In this document: positions 53,707-64,000 of the stretch, piece by piece | Layout: each line of letters opens with the position of its first letter | How positions within the stretch are numbered: the stretch's first letter is position 1 | Assembly: GCA_017591395.1 (NCBI GenBank) | Contig: WEDG01005023.1 | Location: forward strand, 100,936-164,935 | Direction of reading: 5' to 3' | DNA from: Schistocephalus solidus | Lineage: Eukaryota; Platyhelminthes; Cestoda; Diphyllobothriidea; Diphyllobothriidae | DNA: 64,000 bases | The notes under the pieces: generated by a model | Told to the model about the DNA's origin: nothing | The model's input: only the letters and a program-made list of their open reading frames with translations | The model's database searches: none | Program-made: the position numbers and the translations under genes

Positions 53707-54551
53707 TCTAGCGACAGTTCGAAGCACCTAAAACTGATAATGATGAACAACACTTCAAATAGCGGAACTGAAATCACTGTCATGTCGCAATCAAAACTAG
53801 AAGATACATTAAAAAAACACGTTTTTACTCGACCTCACAACACAGATGACCGTTATCTATTTGGCCCAGTTACAGGAAGCAGCAAACTTACTCAAATGCA
53901 GTTGCATCACATCAAGCGCTCAACAATCGATACTATCTACCGAGGAAATAAGCAGGGGGTTACGATGCTTTCTCTCAAACTGGTGTTAGTTGTAATTTAC
54001 GCAGGTGAAGAAGACCTAGGAATACGAGCCAAGATGAGATGAAGTCAACGGATTGAAAGCGAGCGAAATCGGAGGCTTGTGACCGGAAGAGGTGTAATAA
54101 TATGGAAGCAAGTAACCCAGAAAAGTGGATGGTAGAAAGCGAGAACAATCGCGGAGACTTCAGGAAATAATTTGACTTACGGTTTCGTCTGGCAGTTGAC
54201 CATTAGGCAAAGTTGTAACACCTGAAGATCTACGTTAAATGAGCCTTCTTGTGCAAATTATTCCAATTGGGTATTATCTAAGCGTCAAGGTGTTCTGTGT
54301 CGTACTCACTCTTCGAGTCGCGCATGAACTCGTAAATTCGATTTGAGTCGACTAGCAGTAGCAGGACATTTCATGGTGTTGCTGGTAGCGTAAGGTTCGA
54401 CCCAAGTAAGTTATTTTGCCAGTCTATATGTTCATTTCATCCTGTGCCAACATCTAATCCTGGCTTTTAGCTTTGTTATAGCCTTTTTTTCATAAATAAG
54501 CGGTTATGTTACTGGAAAGAATATGCTACATTCACTGTTATCCAAAATAGC
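53707..54551. promoter_or_regulatory. RIC1 upstream region
   Basis: This is the sequence directly 5' of the RIC1 start codon (minus strand). No TATA box or CpG-rich block stands out. A plus-strand frame at 53740-54042 has no recognisable homology and is probably chance. Confidence 0.3.
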
Positions 54552-54627
54552 AGATTCCTATCTCATGAAGTGTCAACCGAAATTCTGAATTCATAATTTT
54601 GGTTGACACTTCATGAGATAGGAATCT
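54552..54627. repeat. 76-bp near-perfect hairpin
   Basis: 54552-54578 and 54601-54627 are exact 27-bp reverse complements. Pairing continues inward for about six more positions with one mismatch, leaving a loop of roughly 10 nt (CTGAATTCAT). It sits about 850 bp upstream of the RIC1 start codon. Confidence 0.95.
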
Positions 54628-55344
54628 ACTGAAGGAGAGCAGCGGGAGTAGTTACGCAGGCAGGCCAATGAGTCCACTCCGAAATAATGACTGAGGCCAT
54701 AACGTGAGAAGGGGCACGTCTACTCCGACTTCGTAGTCGGCTTTGGTTAAGGTTAAATAGCGATCGAGCAAAAATGTTCAACCTCCTTACAGGCATCAAT
54801 ATCTGGTGTATAGGTGAGGTCCTCCATAAGTATGATGGGATGGCATGGATTGTGCTCTTCAGAAGCTCGGGAGAACTATCTAAAAGATCGGAAGCGATAA
54901 ACGCTAGCTAGCTGACTGGTCGACGAGGAGCGGGAAATGTTTTACAGCAAACTTCCTCGTTGATTGTATCGGCCGATCTGGTAATCATGACACGATAGGA
55001 GACGGTAGTATTTCAAATTTGCACCCAAACGCTAGTGTCAAAAGACGGATTACTTGAGAGCCATCGGATCCGGCTATCTAGTTTCCCACGGAATCTAACT
55101 CTGTGCCGCAATACTAAATCGGGTTGTATCATGGGGTCCTGGTATTGAACCTCACCGCGAAAACAACGGAAATTAGGCCTTGACAACCATTATGATGTAA
55201 CCTCCATACGGTATACCAAATACGGCGAAGACAGCGGTTACACGAGCCATAATAGGGGTGTGACTGAGGAAGTAGTTGGTTATTGGTAATAACCTGCCGG
55301 CGGGTTGTATTTTGAATTTGCAGCCGCAAGCATAGGTGTGTGTG

Positions 55345-55435
55345 TGAAAAACTCGACGTCCCTAGTAGGATTCGAGCCTACGACAACAAGAGCAAGGCTT
55401 AAATACAGCCAACGCTCTAATCACCCGAACGAGGC
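55345..55435 (-). repeat. tRNA-derived SINE head (second family)
   Basis: On the minus strand a tRNA-like sequence shows an A-box region (TCGGGTGATTAGAGCGTTGG) and a B box (GGCTCGAATCC), followed by CTAGTAGGGACGTCGAGTTT and a short CACA run. It differs from the 33-35 kb SINEs in head and tail. It is not a bona fide tRNA gene, because the arms do not close. Confidence 0.6.
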
Positions 55436-55439
55436 CCAT

Positions 55440-58400
55440 CCGGGAGCCGGGAGTTTAATCACCGAGGTCGTCACGTTGTGCACAATTGGGGCAAATGAAT
55501 TACTTAAACATGCCAAAAGACACTCGCTAATATGTGACTGATTAGGGGAGAAGAAAAGTCGTGGATGCAAGTCAACGTTTAAGTATAGTTAATTAGCACA
55601 TCGTTCTGCTATCTATATGCTGGTTCTCATACACTCCACTTCAGATTAGAAGCATCGGGCGATAACTAAAGGAATCAATTCATAAATACTCTTTGTTGCC
55701 GTTTTTCTCCGAAAACGAACTCTTGTACGAGCCACAAGGTTCATCGTTCCAATGTTCGACCAATATCCTCTTTTAAATTAACTCTATCAATCAAAGTGAG
55801 AGCTGCCCATTTTGAACATTAACTTGTGAGGCCACAGAGGGTTGTAGTTGGCGTCTTCTTTTTTTCTAATGATAGACGAAATAAACAAACTTCTAAACAT
55901 GGTGAGCAAACGGCCATGGAAGAGCCACGATGGTTGACAAGGCACAATGACCGGGCCTGGATTACCCGGTAAAATACCCGTGTCTGATGACCGCCATTTA
56001 ATAAGGTCCGTTCTGTCCGCTACCATACGGTTAAGTTCCACAGAAGACACTCTCTAACAAATATTCTTCTGAGGAAAACTGCTAGAAAGTTATCTTGCAA
56101 TCCACGCTACGGTGACCACGACAACTGACATGCAGACATACGTGTTAGGTTGGTGAAGGCCGCGTATTACATGACCTTGAGCAACGGAGTGAAGGACCAT
56201 TGACAAATCCCGGTGCCTAATACCAAAGGTTCGTTTTCAATTGAATATTCCGGCCTGTTTGTTGTTCATCCGCGATACGAAACGAAAGTTAGATCGCGGG
56301 AAATTAATTTCCCCAGTGCGAATCATCACCCTTATTTCCAGCAGTGGTTTCCGAGACTCCTTTAATAGATACACGTGATTGTGGTCGCTTTGTGTGAAAA
56401 GGACTAACAAACATTGGTCGCGTGCGAAACAGGCAATGTTTAGCCAGCTTATGCATGACTGAAAAGACCCTTTAGCACCACATGGCTCTCAACCAGCGAG
56501 GCAACAACACATGATGCGTTAAAAAAATTACCGAATTGTCTTGCCATGACCTGTTAATCAGTGGGCAGATTGGGGCAGGCGGTCTTCAAAGTAATGATCT
56601 AAGCAAACGTTTGTTACGTATCTGTAGATGCAACAATGGAGAAATACAGCTAAGCTTCGCTGACAACAATTGACATTTGCTGACCATGACATAACAGGAG
56701 ATTGACGCATGATGCCAAAACCGCCAACATGGGCATGTTATCTTCTGGACATATCTGTACCTCTTACCTTCCATCGCGATGAAAGTGACTTGTACCAGAC
56801 GCCCTTATATTATAAAATTACGACTAAAATCAGTCGAGGCTCCACTCAAAGAAATTTATTTTTGCTTTGTAGTCCGAAACGAAGGAAAAAAAGATGCAAA
56901 TAGTTATTACTTAAGTCACTAGTACCCATGGCAGTTAGAAAAGTTCCCGATTTCCCAGAGGTTCTGTAATAACTGAATCAGTTCAAAAATCATAGGGTTG
57001 TTTATTTAGGCAGTTTAAGCTAGATATCGAAATGATGATACATCAACCAAGCTCGGCAGAGTGAAAAAAAATACTGCATAAACAGTTGAGTTAATGTGGT
57101 GGCTTTCGCAGACTGGGCCCTAAATGTTGGTAAAACAGAAAATTACTCATTTGCTTCCCAAGTCAGTGATAGATCCTCTGCGCTGGACGAAGACTGGCAA
57201 TGTTAGAGATGATTTAAATGATAACTAATCCGTCAAAACCAAGCTCATGCCTTCATGTTTTTAATACTTAATCACTAATTTTTCCGTTTTCTCCTCCATA
57301 GCAGATTTTCCCATTTTTTAGCTCATGCAACGCGATAAGACCGTCCTTAAAAGCACCGGGCAATAACAAAGAGGTCAGAGAGAATGAAGTTCCTGCCTAG
57401 GTCTAGAGATCTTATGCTCCATAAAACAATTGAGCAGGCATGGTAAAGGGAGATCGAGCCTCATAACTGGGACCCTATCACCCTTGTGCCTGCCCTTATG
57501 AGGGCCGCTAAGACAGTCTAACAGCGGATGTCTTATTGATATTGCCAAGAAGGCCTTTTAGCCGTCATTCTCAGGCGATTGGAAGAAGTTTCGTCAAGAT
57601 TGAGTTTGGATGCACGACCAAATATCCACACAAAGAGGGATTGATGCGGTTGAATCAGTTGACTTAGACACCGAATCTATAAAAACTAATATATTCTGTA
57701 AATGCGTACTTCGCTAGGAGGCGTCAGTCCTCGTTAAAAGTAACTGTCAGCGTGAACAAGTAGGCTGTTTTAAATATCTTGTATCCAAGGTTTGGTCAAA
57801 CGGACAAAAGAATCATGACATCGTTATTGGAATCATATTACTGGCTTTCGAAGGTGCCTATGGGCGTGTTGTATTATCTGAACCCCCGCAAAGACGACAT
57901 TCACGGCATATCTAACCGCTCAGCCCTCTACGGTTGTTAACAGTAGTTTGTACAAACAATATCACCTGAACACGGTTGTGGGTTAGTTATGTAGTCAACG
58001 ACTGGCGTGAAACAGTAAAAACTCGATGCGACGTCACGAGGGTATTTTAGGCTACCCAAGAACAGAAAACTTTTCTGTTCTACACTCGGAACCTCACTAA
58101 AACCTACAAAGAGAGTAGATAAGAACCTGGTTAGACATAAATATTCGAGACGTGAAAGTGGTTCTGGTAATTCGACCATCACTGGTAAAGAATATAAGGT
58201 AGAGGGTGATCAGATCCAATACCGCTGACGCATTTGTGAAGTGGATTATATCAGATATGTTGACAGTTGTACTAATTAAAAGTAAATAATAAAAAAATAT
58301 TGTCACAAAATTCACTTATAAGACCGCTTTTGATATATTACGCGGTTAAGGTGGACGTACACATCCCACAAAATCTCACTGATAATGATCAGAAGAAAAA

Positions 58401-59560
58401 TTAAATGGCTACCATTAATAGATCACCCATAGGTAAGGACTGCTGCAGAAGGCACATTTATGTGGTATTTATCGACCGGAAGAGAAGCCAAATCTCATAT
58501 AATGAGGGATTGTTTTGGCAGAAAACCAATCTCTTGTCTTTCCAGGAGGCGACGGTGAGGAATCAGGTTGAGTAACGGAAAGAGGTAAGATGCTCATACT
58601 GAACTGACAGAAGATATAAATGTTATAGTAAAAATTAATTCTAAATGCAAAGAAATGGTGTCAGTACGAAAGAGTTAGGCGGTCAGGGTGGATACCCAAG
58701 TGAGGCGTAATCAATTTATATCGAAAATAGCAAAATTTTTCGGAGGAAATTTTAAAACCATAGCTTGCGATATTAGAGAAAGTTCAGTAGAATAAATGAC
58801 AATAAAATACGCTTCTAACATAGCTCAATCCCGAGCAAGGGCAGACTATCTTCCTTAAATAACCGCACACCACCGATTTGTGAACTCCACAGAGGGGCAA
58901 GGAGTACTGAATGACTGAAATTAGAACGATACCACAATGTAGTTGACCAAAGGCGACATTGAGAACTATAATGCATATTCTAGCTACCGATGCCCGTGGC
59001 GAAACGCAGAGTCCGGCGGACATACCTTGTGCGCTACGTTGTAGTAGCGGTCAAGGCTGTCTTTATTCGAAAGAAAGGAAAAAGGCGGGAACCGGAGCTA
59101 AGGTGTTGTGTATGTTCTCTTGTGTTTTGCAGATGGAGAAGTCAAATTATCTCCAACTCTCGAGTCGAGGTCTGCAAATGTTTTGCCTCCCACAGTGCAT
59201 TACGAAGCAACCACAGTTGGATCTAAGATATCCGTAATGGGTTGACCCAACGCCCTATAGTACGATCCTGAGTAATAATAAACCCAAATCCTACTGAAGA
59301 CATGCGAGAAACTGGATTATCCAAAAGATTATCATACATAAGATACTTTTGAGGTCGAGGAAGTGAGAAATTCGCATTTGCTTCAAAGCATTATGTTTTG
59401 CCCTACTTTTATGTTGGATAGACCAGAAGCTAATGGCCATAACACGCTGACGTTTTAAAATTTATCTGAGGCATCAATACGGTTTGTAAGACCCGGTCCG
59501 CGACATCGGAAGTATGCATCTGAAATATAAAAACCTACGCCAACAGGCCTGTGCATAGCA
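55440..59560. other. Gene-free stretch upstream of RIC1
   Basis: Only short frames without recognisable motifs on either strand, and no match to the repeat families of this window. A splice-like arrangement at 58.96-59.24 kb (possible donor before GTGTTGTG, acceptor TTTTGCAG) was noted but has no identifiable product. Confidence 0.5.
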
Positions 59561-59571
59561 CACCAAAATGA

Positions 59572-59811
59572 TATTAGATATGAGACGAATCCCAAATTAA
59601 TAACGCCATAATATGAACAAGACAGTTGCTAAGGGAAAGAGCTTGGGATTATGTGGTACTATAAATGAAAATTCTATTGGGATTGGGTCCTTAGAGATCC
59701 TTTGGTGGGCCTCAGCTGTCCTGGACAGATCTTTGGAAGGTCCGTATGAGAAGGAGCGGTGTTGACTGGAGAAAGCGTCAGGGAGCGGTCTCCTGTCCAA
59801 AGTTATGCACA
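59572..59811 (-). repeat. LTR of gag-only element, copy A (3' LTR)
   Basis: It starts TGTGCATAAC on the minus strand and matches 61562-61814 throughout. The distal end lacks the terminal TTTATTACA seen in copy B, so it is slightly truncated. Confidence 0.7.
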
Positions 59812-60111
59812 TCAATTCTTCTCGGTATTTATGTCGTGTTCAGGCTCTTCTTCTTCACCTGAGGTGGTCGCATTAACCCCTGGGGATGACGGAGGGCGGG
59901 TTTGACGACAACTTTGTTGCCTCCAGTTACCGCGTCGAGGAGACTGTGGAGAGCCGCGCCCAGGAGTAGTGGGCCCAACTGCCATTGAGCCGCCTGAGTA
60001 CCGATGTCGCGACTCTGTCGCTGTCCTATGGCGAAGACATCGACGGAAGTGCCCTGTATGGCGGCAGGGGGCTCGACGACATTCAAAGAATGAGGAGGAC
60101 GACTCTTGGAC

Positions 60112-60672
60112 CTAGAGACAGGCCGTATGAATGGCCTCCTCGCGCCAGGCGATATCAAGTGCACCTATGATGCTTCCGGGAGGATCACGGAGGAATTGAC
60201 GCCTGATCTCTGGGAGGGAAATCCCATCGAAGAAGTTTTCTAAGATCCTGGCCTCGAGCTCGGTGAATGGCTCGTTTGGGTAGGCTCGCCGAGCCAGGAC
60301 GCGAAGGTGTCGTTGAAAGTCCACGACAGACTCTCCCACGTGTAGACGGCGATCCTTGAGGGTGGCACGAGCAACCCAGGGCATTGATGAGCGTTCGAAC
60401 TCCCGCCGCAGACGCTCGAAGATTTTTGCGGGGGTGAGCGAGGCTGTAAGTTTGGCAGCACTGGCCACCTTGTAGACCCCATTGTCCAACCGAGCCAGGA
60501 TGGCGGCTGGGCGGGCACCTTCGTCTACGGCCTCCAGATACACTTTCATCCGGTCCTCCCAGCGGTCGTAGTCATCATACACAGTCAGCTTTCCGGTTAA
60601 GGTGGACAACCACCAGAGGTTGAAACTTTCTCCATCGCCTGTACTAGCCTTGTTATGATGTCGTCAGACATT
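60112..60672 (-). pseudogene. Gag-like protein, copy A
   Basis: Translation probably begins at the ATG 60672 (MSDDIITRLV), meets a stop/frameshift near 60600, and continues in the long frame at 60609-60112. That frame shows DDYDRWEDRMKVYLEAV, ATLKDRRLHVGESVVDFQRH, LRVLARRAYPNEP and FFDGISLPEIRRQFL, the helical pattern of the retrotransposon gag (capsid-like) family. No CCHC zinc knuckle was seen; the C-terminal part is rich in Arg, Gln and Pro. It would package the element RNA. Broken here. Confidence 0.65.
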
Positions 60673-60869
60673 TTGAATCGCACCTACTGCCACCAAAATG
60701 TAATAAACCCGTAGTAGATATGCGACGAATTCCAAATTAATGACGCCCATATAAGAACAAGACAGTTGCTAAGGGGAAAAGCCTATGATTATTTTGGCAT
60801 CATTAATTGGGATTCAATGCATATCTAATACGGGTTAAATGCATTTTGGTGGCAGTAGGTGCGATTCAA

Positions 60870-61251
60870 AATGTTAGACGGCATGATAACAAGGCTAGTC
60901 AAGGCGATGGAAAGAGTTTCAACCTGTAGGGCTGCCAACCTTGCATCCTCGCTTACCCCTGCGACAATCTTCGAGCGTCTGTCCTGGTTTGCTCGTGCAA
61001 CCCTCAAGGATCGCCGTCTACACACGGGAGAGTCTGTCATGGACATTCAACGACACCTTCGCGTCCTGGCTCGGCGAGCCTACCCAAACGAGCCATTCAC
61101 TGAGCTCGAGGCCAGGATCATGGAAAACTTCTTCGATGGGATTTCCCTCCCAGAGATCAGGCGCCAATTCCTCCGTGCTCCTTCCGGAAGCATCAAGGTT
61201 GCACTTGATATCGCCCGACGCGAGGGGGTCATTCATACGACCTGTCTCTAG
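60870..61251 (+). pseudogene. Gag-like protein, copy B (deleted)
   Basis: It opens with MLDGMITRLVKAMERVS, skips about 65 residues relative to copy A, then reads ANLASSLTPATIFERLS, ATLKDRRLHTGESVMDIQRH, LRVLARRAYPNEPFTELEAR and FFDGISLPEIRRQFL. A stop after TTCL separates it from a downstream basic frame (RRGNWRQQRGRQTRPPSS) that may be the original C terminus. Confidence 0.65.
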
Positions 61252-61561
61252 GTCCAAGAGTCGCCCTCCTTAACCTTTGGATGTCGCCAAGCCCCCTGCC
61301 GCCATACAGGGCACTTCCGTCAATGTCTTCGCCATGGGACAGCGACAGAGTCGCGACATCGGTACTCAGGCGGCTCAATGGCAGTGGGGACAACCACAGC
61401 CCACTACTCCTGGGCGCGGCTCTCCACAGTTTCCTCGACGCGGTAACTGGAGGCAACAACGTGGTCGTCAAACCCGCCCTCCGTCATCCCCGGGGGTTAA
61501 TGCGACCACCTCAGGTGAGGAAGAAGAGCCTGAACACGACATAAATACCGAGAAGAATTGA

Positions 61562-61814
61562 TGTGCATAACTTTGGACAGGAGACCGCTCCCTGACGCTT
61601 TCTTCAGTCAACACCGCTCCTTCTCATACGGACCTTCCAAAGATCTGCCCAGGACAGCCGAGGCCCACCAAAGGATCTCCAAGGACCAAATCCCAATAGA
61701 ATTTTCATTTATAGTACCAAATAATCCTAAGCTCTTTCCATTAGCGACTGTCTTGTTCTTATTTGGGCGTCATTAACTCGGGATTCGTCGCATATCTAAT
61801 ACGGGTTTATTACA
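61562..61814 (+). repeat. LTR of gag-only element, copy B (3' LTR)
   Basis: A 253-bp repeat beginning TGTGCATAAC and ending TTTATTACA, flanked inside by a purine-rich tract. Its last 100 bp recur (inverted) at 60702-60803. Confidence 0.75.
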
Positions 61815-62309
61815 ATGATTGCATACCCCGGTAGGCGGACCTCACATCACTGGTGTTTTGTGTGTGAAAACTAATTGATAATGGATAGAATAATTTATGC
61901 GATGCGCAAATCAATCTCTTTAGAAAGTATTAATAAATATTAAATAAAGTTTAAATTACAACATATTAAGTACATTATCAAAAAATCCTAACCCTGTTTT
62001 CTGCAAAAGTTATTTTGGTAAATGGCAGTTTCTTTTTATATTGCATATTTAGGGGGTTTCGAGCATAGCCTTGTTGATCCAAATATGTACAAAAAAATAA
62101 AATACATTAAAACATTTTACATCACACGTGTACTGGTACGATACACATTAACTGAAATTTCAGTTCACTTAAGTTCAGTGTATTTGCGGAAAATAGGCTT
62201 ACACCTTTTAAATCCCTATTTTTTACATAAAAATCGCAAGAATTAGAGGCAATCTAAATAAATTTCAGTCAAGTGAATGCAGGCAGATTTACGTGTTACG
62301 CTGGTATTT

Positions 62310-63285
62310 TTTAGGTTAGGTAGTCACATAGTGTGCGTAATGCTGGAACATACGTATGTCAAGCCGCTGTTTGAATGTATCTACAGACTGGGACATTACA
62401 GTCACCTCAGGTAGTTTATTCCGTGCTTCCACGACACGCTTGGTGAAAAAATACTTCCTCACATCCAATCTTACTTGGAGCACATGCAGTTTTAATGGAT
62501 AACCCCGGAGATTAGTCGTAGTGGCAAGTTTGAAAAAATTCATAACACATGAAGGCGCAATCAATGCCACGCACGATACGGAAAGTGTGTATCAAGCCTC
62601 CGTTCAACTGCCAACAACTCAGAGAATAGAGCTTTAGGTTATTTAGGCGGATCTCATAGGGCAGTTCACGTTGAACTCTTACTAATTTTGTGGGTCGCCA
62701 CTGCCCCCTTTCAAGCAGGTTTTAGCCCTGCTTGGTCCACTTTAGCCAGACTTAGATTACATATACCGGATGTGAACTTACAAACTTAACAAGACCTTGA
62801 GAAAAGCCGTCTTAATCGAAAAATTTAAAGGCCCACTTGATAGCGTACAGCATTGAATTGGTGGACTTAGCTGCCTTGCAACATTGCGTTGAAGGCTTCA
62901 GGTTGTCTGTCATCCATACGTTAAGATCCTTCTGTGTTTCTACTTCTTGGAGGGGCATACCGTTCAAATAGTAGGATCGCATATCGGTGACCTGATTTCT
63001 ATTTCCCAGACGTAGCAGGGCGCATTTGTTTGAGTTTAAGGACAAGAGCCGTTTATGGAACCATTCGTCCAATACACGAAGATTTTTTTGTAAATCGTCT
63101 CCATCGGCTGCATTGTCGATGAATTTTCAAATGTTTTGTATCGTCCGCAACATAGCAAAGTCACAGTCAAGTTCCTGTACACAATCATTTATGAACAAGA
63201 GAAATAAGATCGGTCCGAGCACTGAAACTTGTGGGACTCCACTCTCGATGTCTGTGCGTTTTGATCACCCTCCACCTACATAGAC
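62310..63285 (-). pseudogene. CR1-like LINE RT, decayed 3' half
   Basis: Minus-strand frames read [20 protein letters not shown] (63230-63170), DEWFHKRLLSLNSNKCALL, VETQKDLNVWMTDNLKPSTQ and, after a gap, NFFKLATTTNLRGYPLKL, RKYFFTKRVVEARNKLP and VDTFKQRLD. This is the same family as 21.7-23.4 kb. The FADD catalytic box has been lost (frameshift near 63150), so it is dead. Confidence 0.75.
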
Positions 63286-63326
63286 CACTTGGGAACAAAC
63301 AACGAGAAACTGCTAGATCAACGTAA

Positions 63327-63536
63327 GAATTTTGCCTCAAAAAAACTAATGTAGCTTATGAAGACGAAACATGTATGTGGTGTTTCAGCCTCCAGCAGAA
63401 ATTCTCATGGATGGAGCAGGAAATAAGCAATCTAAGACAAGAAATATATAACTTAAACATTTTTATATCTTGTCCAACTGCTAAAGCTCCTGTTCGTAAT
63501 AAACCTACCACAAAGCAAAATTGTATTCAGATATAG
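63327..63536 (+). pseudogene. Unassigned 70-codon frame
   Basis: The frame contains EDETCMWCFSLQQKFSWMEQ and EISNLRQEIYNLN, then CPTAKAPVRNKPTTKQN before a stop. A CxxC pair is followed by a short heptad-like, probably coiled-coil, segment. Its second half is duplicated in tandem just downstream. I do not recognise the protein; LINE or Penelope ORF1 is possible. Confidence 0.4.
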
Positions 63537-63690
63537 CTTCTTCAAGCTTACACAAAAAATAGCAATATAAGACAACAAATAGATAATTTAAAAAATTTAT
63601 ATCTTGCCCAACTGCTAAAGCTCCTGTTCGTAATAAACCTACCACTAAGCAAAATTCGTATTCATATATAGCTTCTTCAAGCTTACATAA
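63427..63690. repeat. Tandem duplication, 135-bp period
   Basis: 63427-63561 and 63562-63690 are two copies of one unit (landmarks CCAACTGCTAAAGCTCCTGT and TATAGCTTCTTCAAGCTTAC) with scattered substitutions and one indel. The unit lies inside the unassigned open frame. Confidence 0.92.
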
Positions 63691-64000
63691 AAGTCACATT
63701 AAACATATCGCGATAGCTGGACCCGGTAAACCAGAAGAATTTTCACTACTTCCGAAGGGAGCCCCATCTAGTCCTTGCGCCACTCCACCGGTACTTAGTT
63801 CGGGTAGCATCAGCACTAATCTGGCTTTAACGCCCATCGCTACATCACTGGTAGACGTTGCACCAACATGCGATGTTGAAGAGGTTGGCGAGTTTGTAAA
63901 AGCCAAAGAAGAAAAAGGTCTAAGAAGAACAAGTCGTGCAGAGATTTGGCTCCAGCCTGCCCAACACCCGGCTCATCTGAACCTATCACGCAAAGTGAGC
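63587..64000 (+). CDS. Unassigned open frame running off the window
   Basis: Open for 138 codons with no stop to the window end. It starts in the second copy of the 135-bp duplication (CPTAKAPVRNKPTTKQNSYS), then is Ser/Pro/Ala-rich (KPEEFSLLPKGAPSSP, TPPVLSSGSISTNLALT) and ends with a charged stretch (EFVKAKEEKGLRRTSRAEIW). No start codon is apparent, so it would be an internal exon or a retroelement ORF. I do not recognise the family. Confidence 0.4.

Larger units (their letters stand above)
59572..60803 (-). mobile_element. Short LTR element with gag only, copy A
   Basis: On the minus strand: about 100 bp of 5' LTR (60803-60702), a PBS-like TGGTGGCAG two bases after the LTR end, a Gag-like frame, a basic C-terminal region, and a 3' LTR (59811-59572, starting TGTGCATAAC). 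No protease, RT, RNase H or integrase sequence is present between the LTRs. Copy B lies head to head with it. Confidence 0.7.
60804..61814 (+). mobile_element. Short LTR element with gag only, copy B
   Basis: On the plus strand: about 40 bp of 5' LTR end (60804-60843), the same PBS-like TGGTGGCAG, a deleted Gag-like frame, a purine-rich tract (GAGAAGAATTGA) and a complete 3' LTR (61562-61814, TG...CA). Again there is no pol. It is oriented away from copy A, with the truncated 5' LTRs meeting at about 60803. Confidence 0.7.

Noticed and set aside
53740..54042. 100-codon plus-strand frame just upstream of RIC1
   Set aside because: No recognisable domain, ordinary composition for chance frames here; it overlaps the presumed RIC1 promoter.
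58959..59240. Overlapping plus-strand frames with an intron-like 30-nt gap
   Set aside because: Donor and acceptor-like sites exist, but phases do not join convincingly and no protein family is recognisable.
63350..63375. Hammerhead-like string CTTATGAAGACGAAAC
   Set aside because: The first box is not CUGANGA and no stem II can form between the boxes; it lies in the unassigned open frame.

Overview
This is a eukaryotic window with no bacterial or viral gene organisation. It looks like a flatworm, most probably a diphyllobothriidean tapeworm (Spirometra or Dibothriocephalus type). That assignment is from memory of such genomes. It rests on tiny spliceosomal introns (42-100 nt) beside multi-kilobase ones and on several retroelement families: an endonuclease-RT LINE that ends in C2H2 zinc fingers, a CR1/jockey-like LINE, Penelope-like (GIY-YIG) fragments and tRNA-headed SINEs. 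It could be another flatworm.

One host gene dominates. Short exons scattered over the minus strand from 53,706 down to 1,060 translate, in order, into a homologue of RIC1 (KIAA1432), the WD40-type subunit of the RIC1-RGP1 exchange factor for Rab6. I placed 24 exons. Most junctions have GT-AG ends and matching codon phase, and the residues join with the spacing of the human protein. The model totals roughly 1,350 codons, against 1,423 residues in human. Exons 10, 16, 21 and 22 have one uncertain edge, and a short stretch between exons 7 and 8 may be missing.

Layout: 1-7.1 kb, last two RIC1 exons and degenerate LINE/Penelope scraps; 7.5-8.7 kb, zinc-finger LINE 3' end (minus); 10-14.5 kb, exons 20-22; 14.95-19.2 kb, rearranged block of zinc-finger LINE copies, two of them 5' end to 5' end; 20-21.5 kb, exons 17-19; 21.7-23.7 kb, CR1-like LINE with nearly continuous RT; 24.5-25 kb, exon 16; 25.2-27.5 kb, decayed zinc-finger LINE; 28-30.6 kb, exons 11-15; 31-35.3 kb, microsatellites, Penelope ends, SINE cluster and a perfect 48-bp inverted repeat; 36.2-37.3 kb, exons 8-10; 37.4-46.6 kb, a 9.3-kb intron with few recognisable features; 46.6-46.9 kb, exons 6-7; 47.3-52.7 kb, the longest zinc-finger LINE, preceded by an inverted copy of its own 3' UTR; 53.0-53.7 kb, exons 1-5.

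Upstream of RIC1 (53.7-64 kb) there is a near-perfect 76-bp hairpin, a SINE, a long gene-free stretch, two short LTR elements encoding only a Gag-like protein and arranged head to head, a decayed CR1-like LINE, and an unassigned open frame running off the right edge.

The most interesting non-standard signals are the gag-only LTR pair, the hammerhead-ribozyme-like motifs, the zinc-finger tail of the LINE and its inverted copy arrangements, and a roughly 500-bp dispersed repeat (10.1 and 43.9 kb) that matches none of the recognised families.
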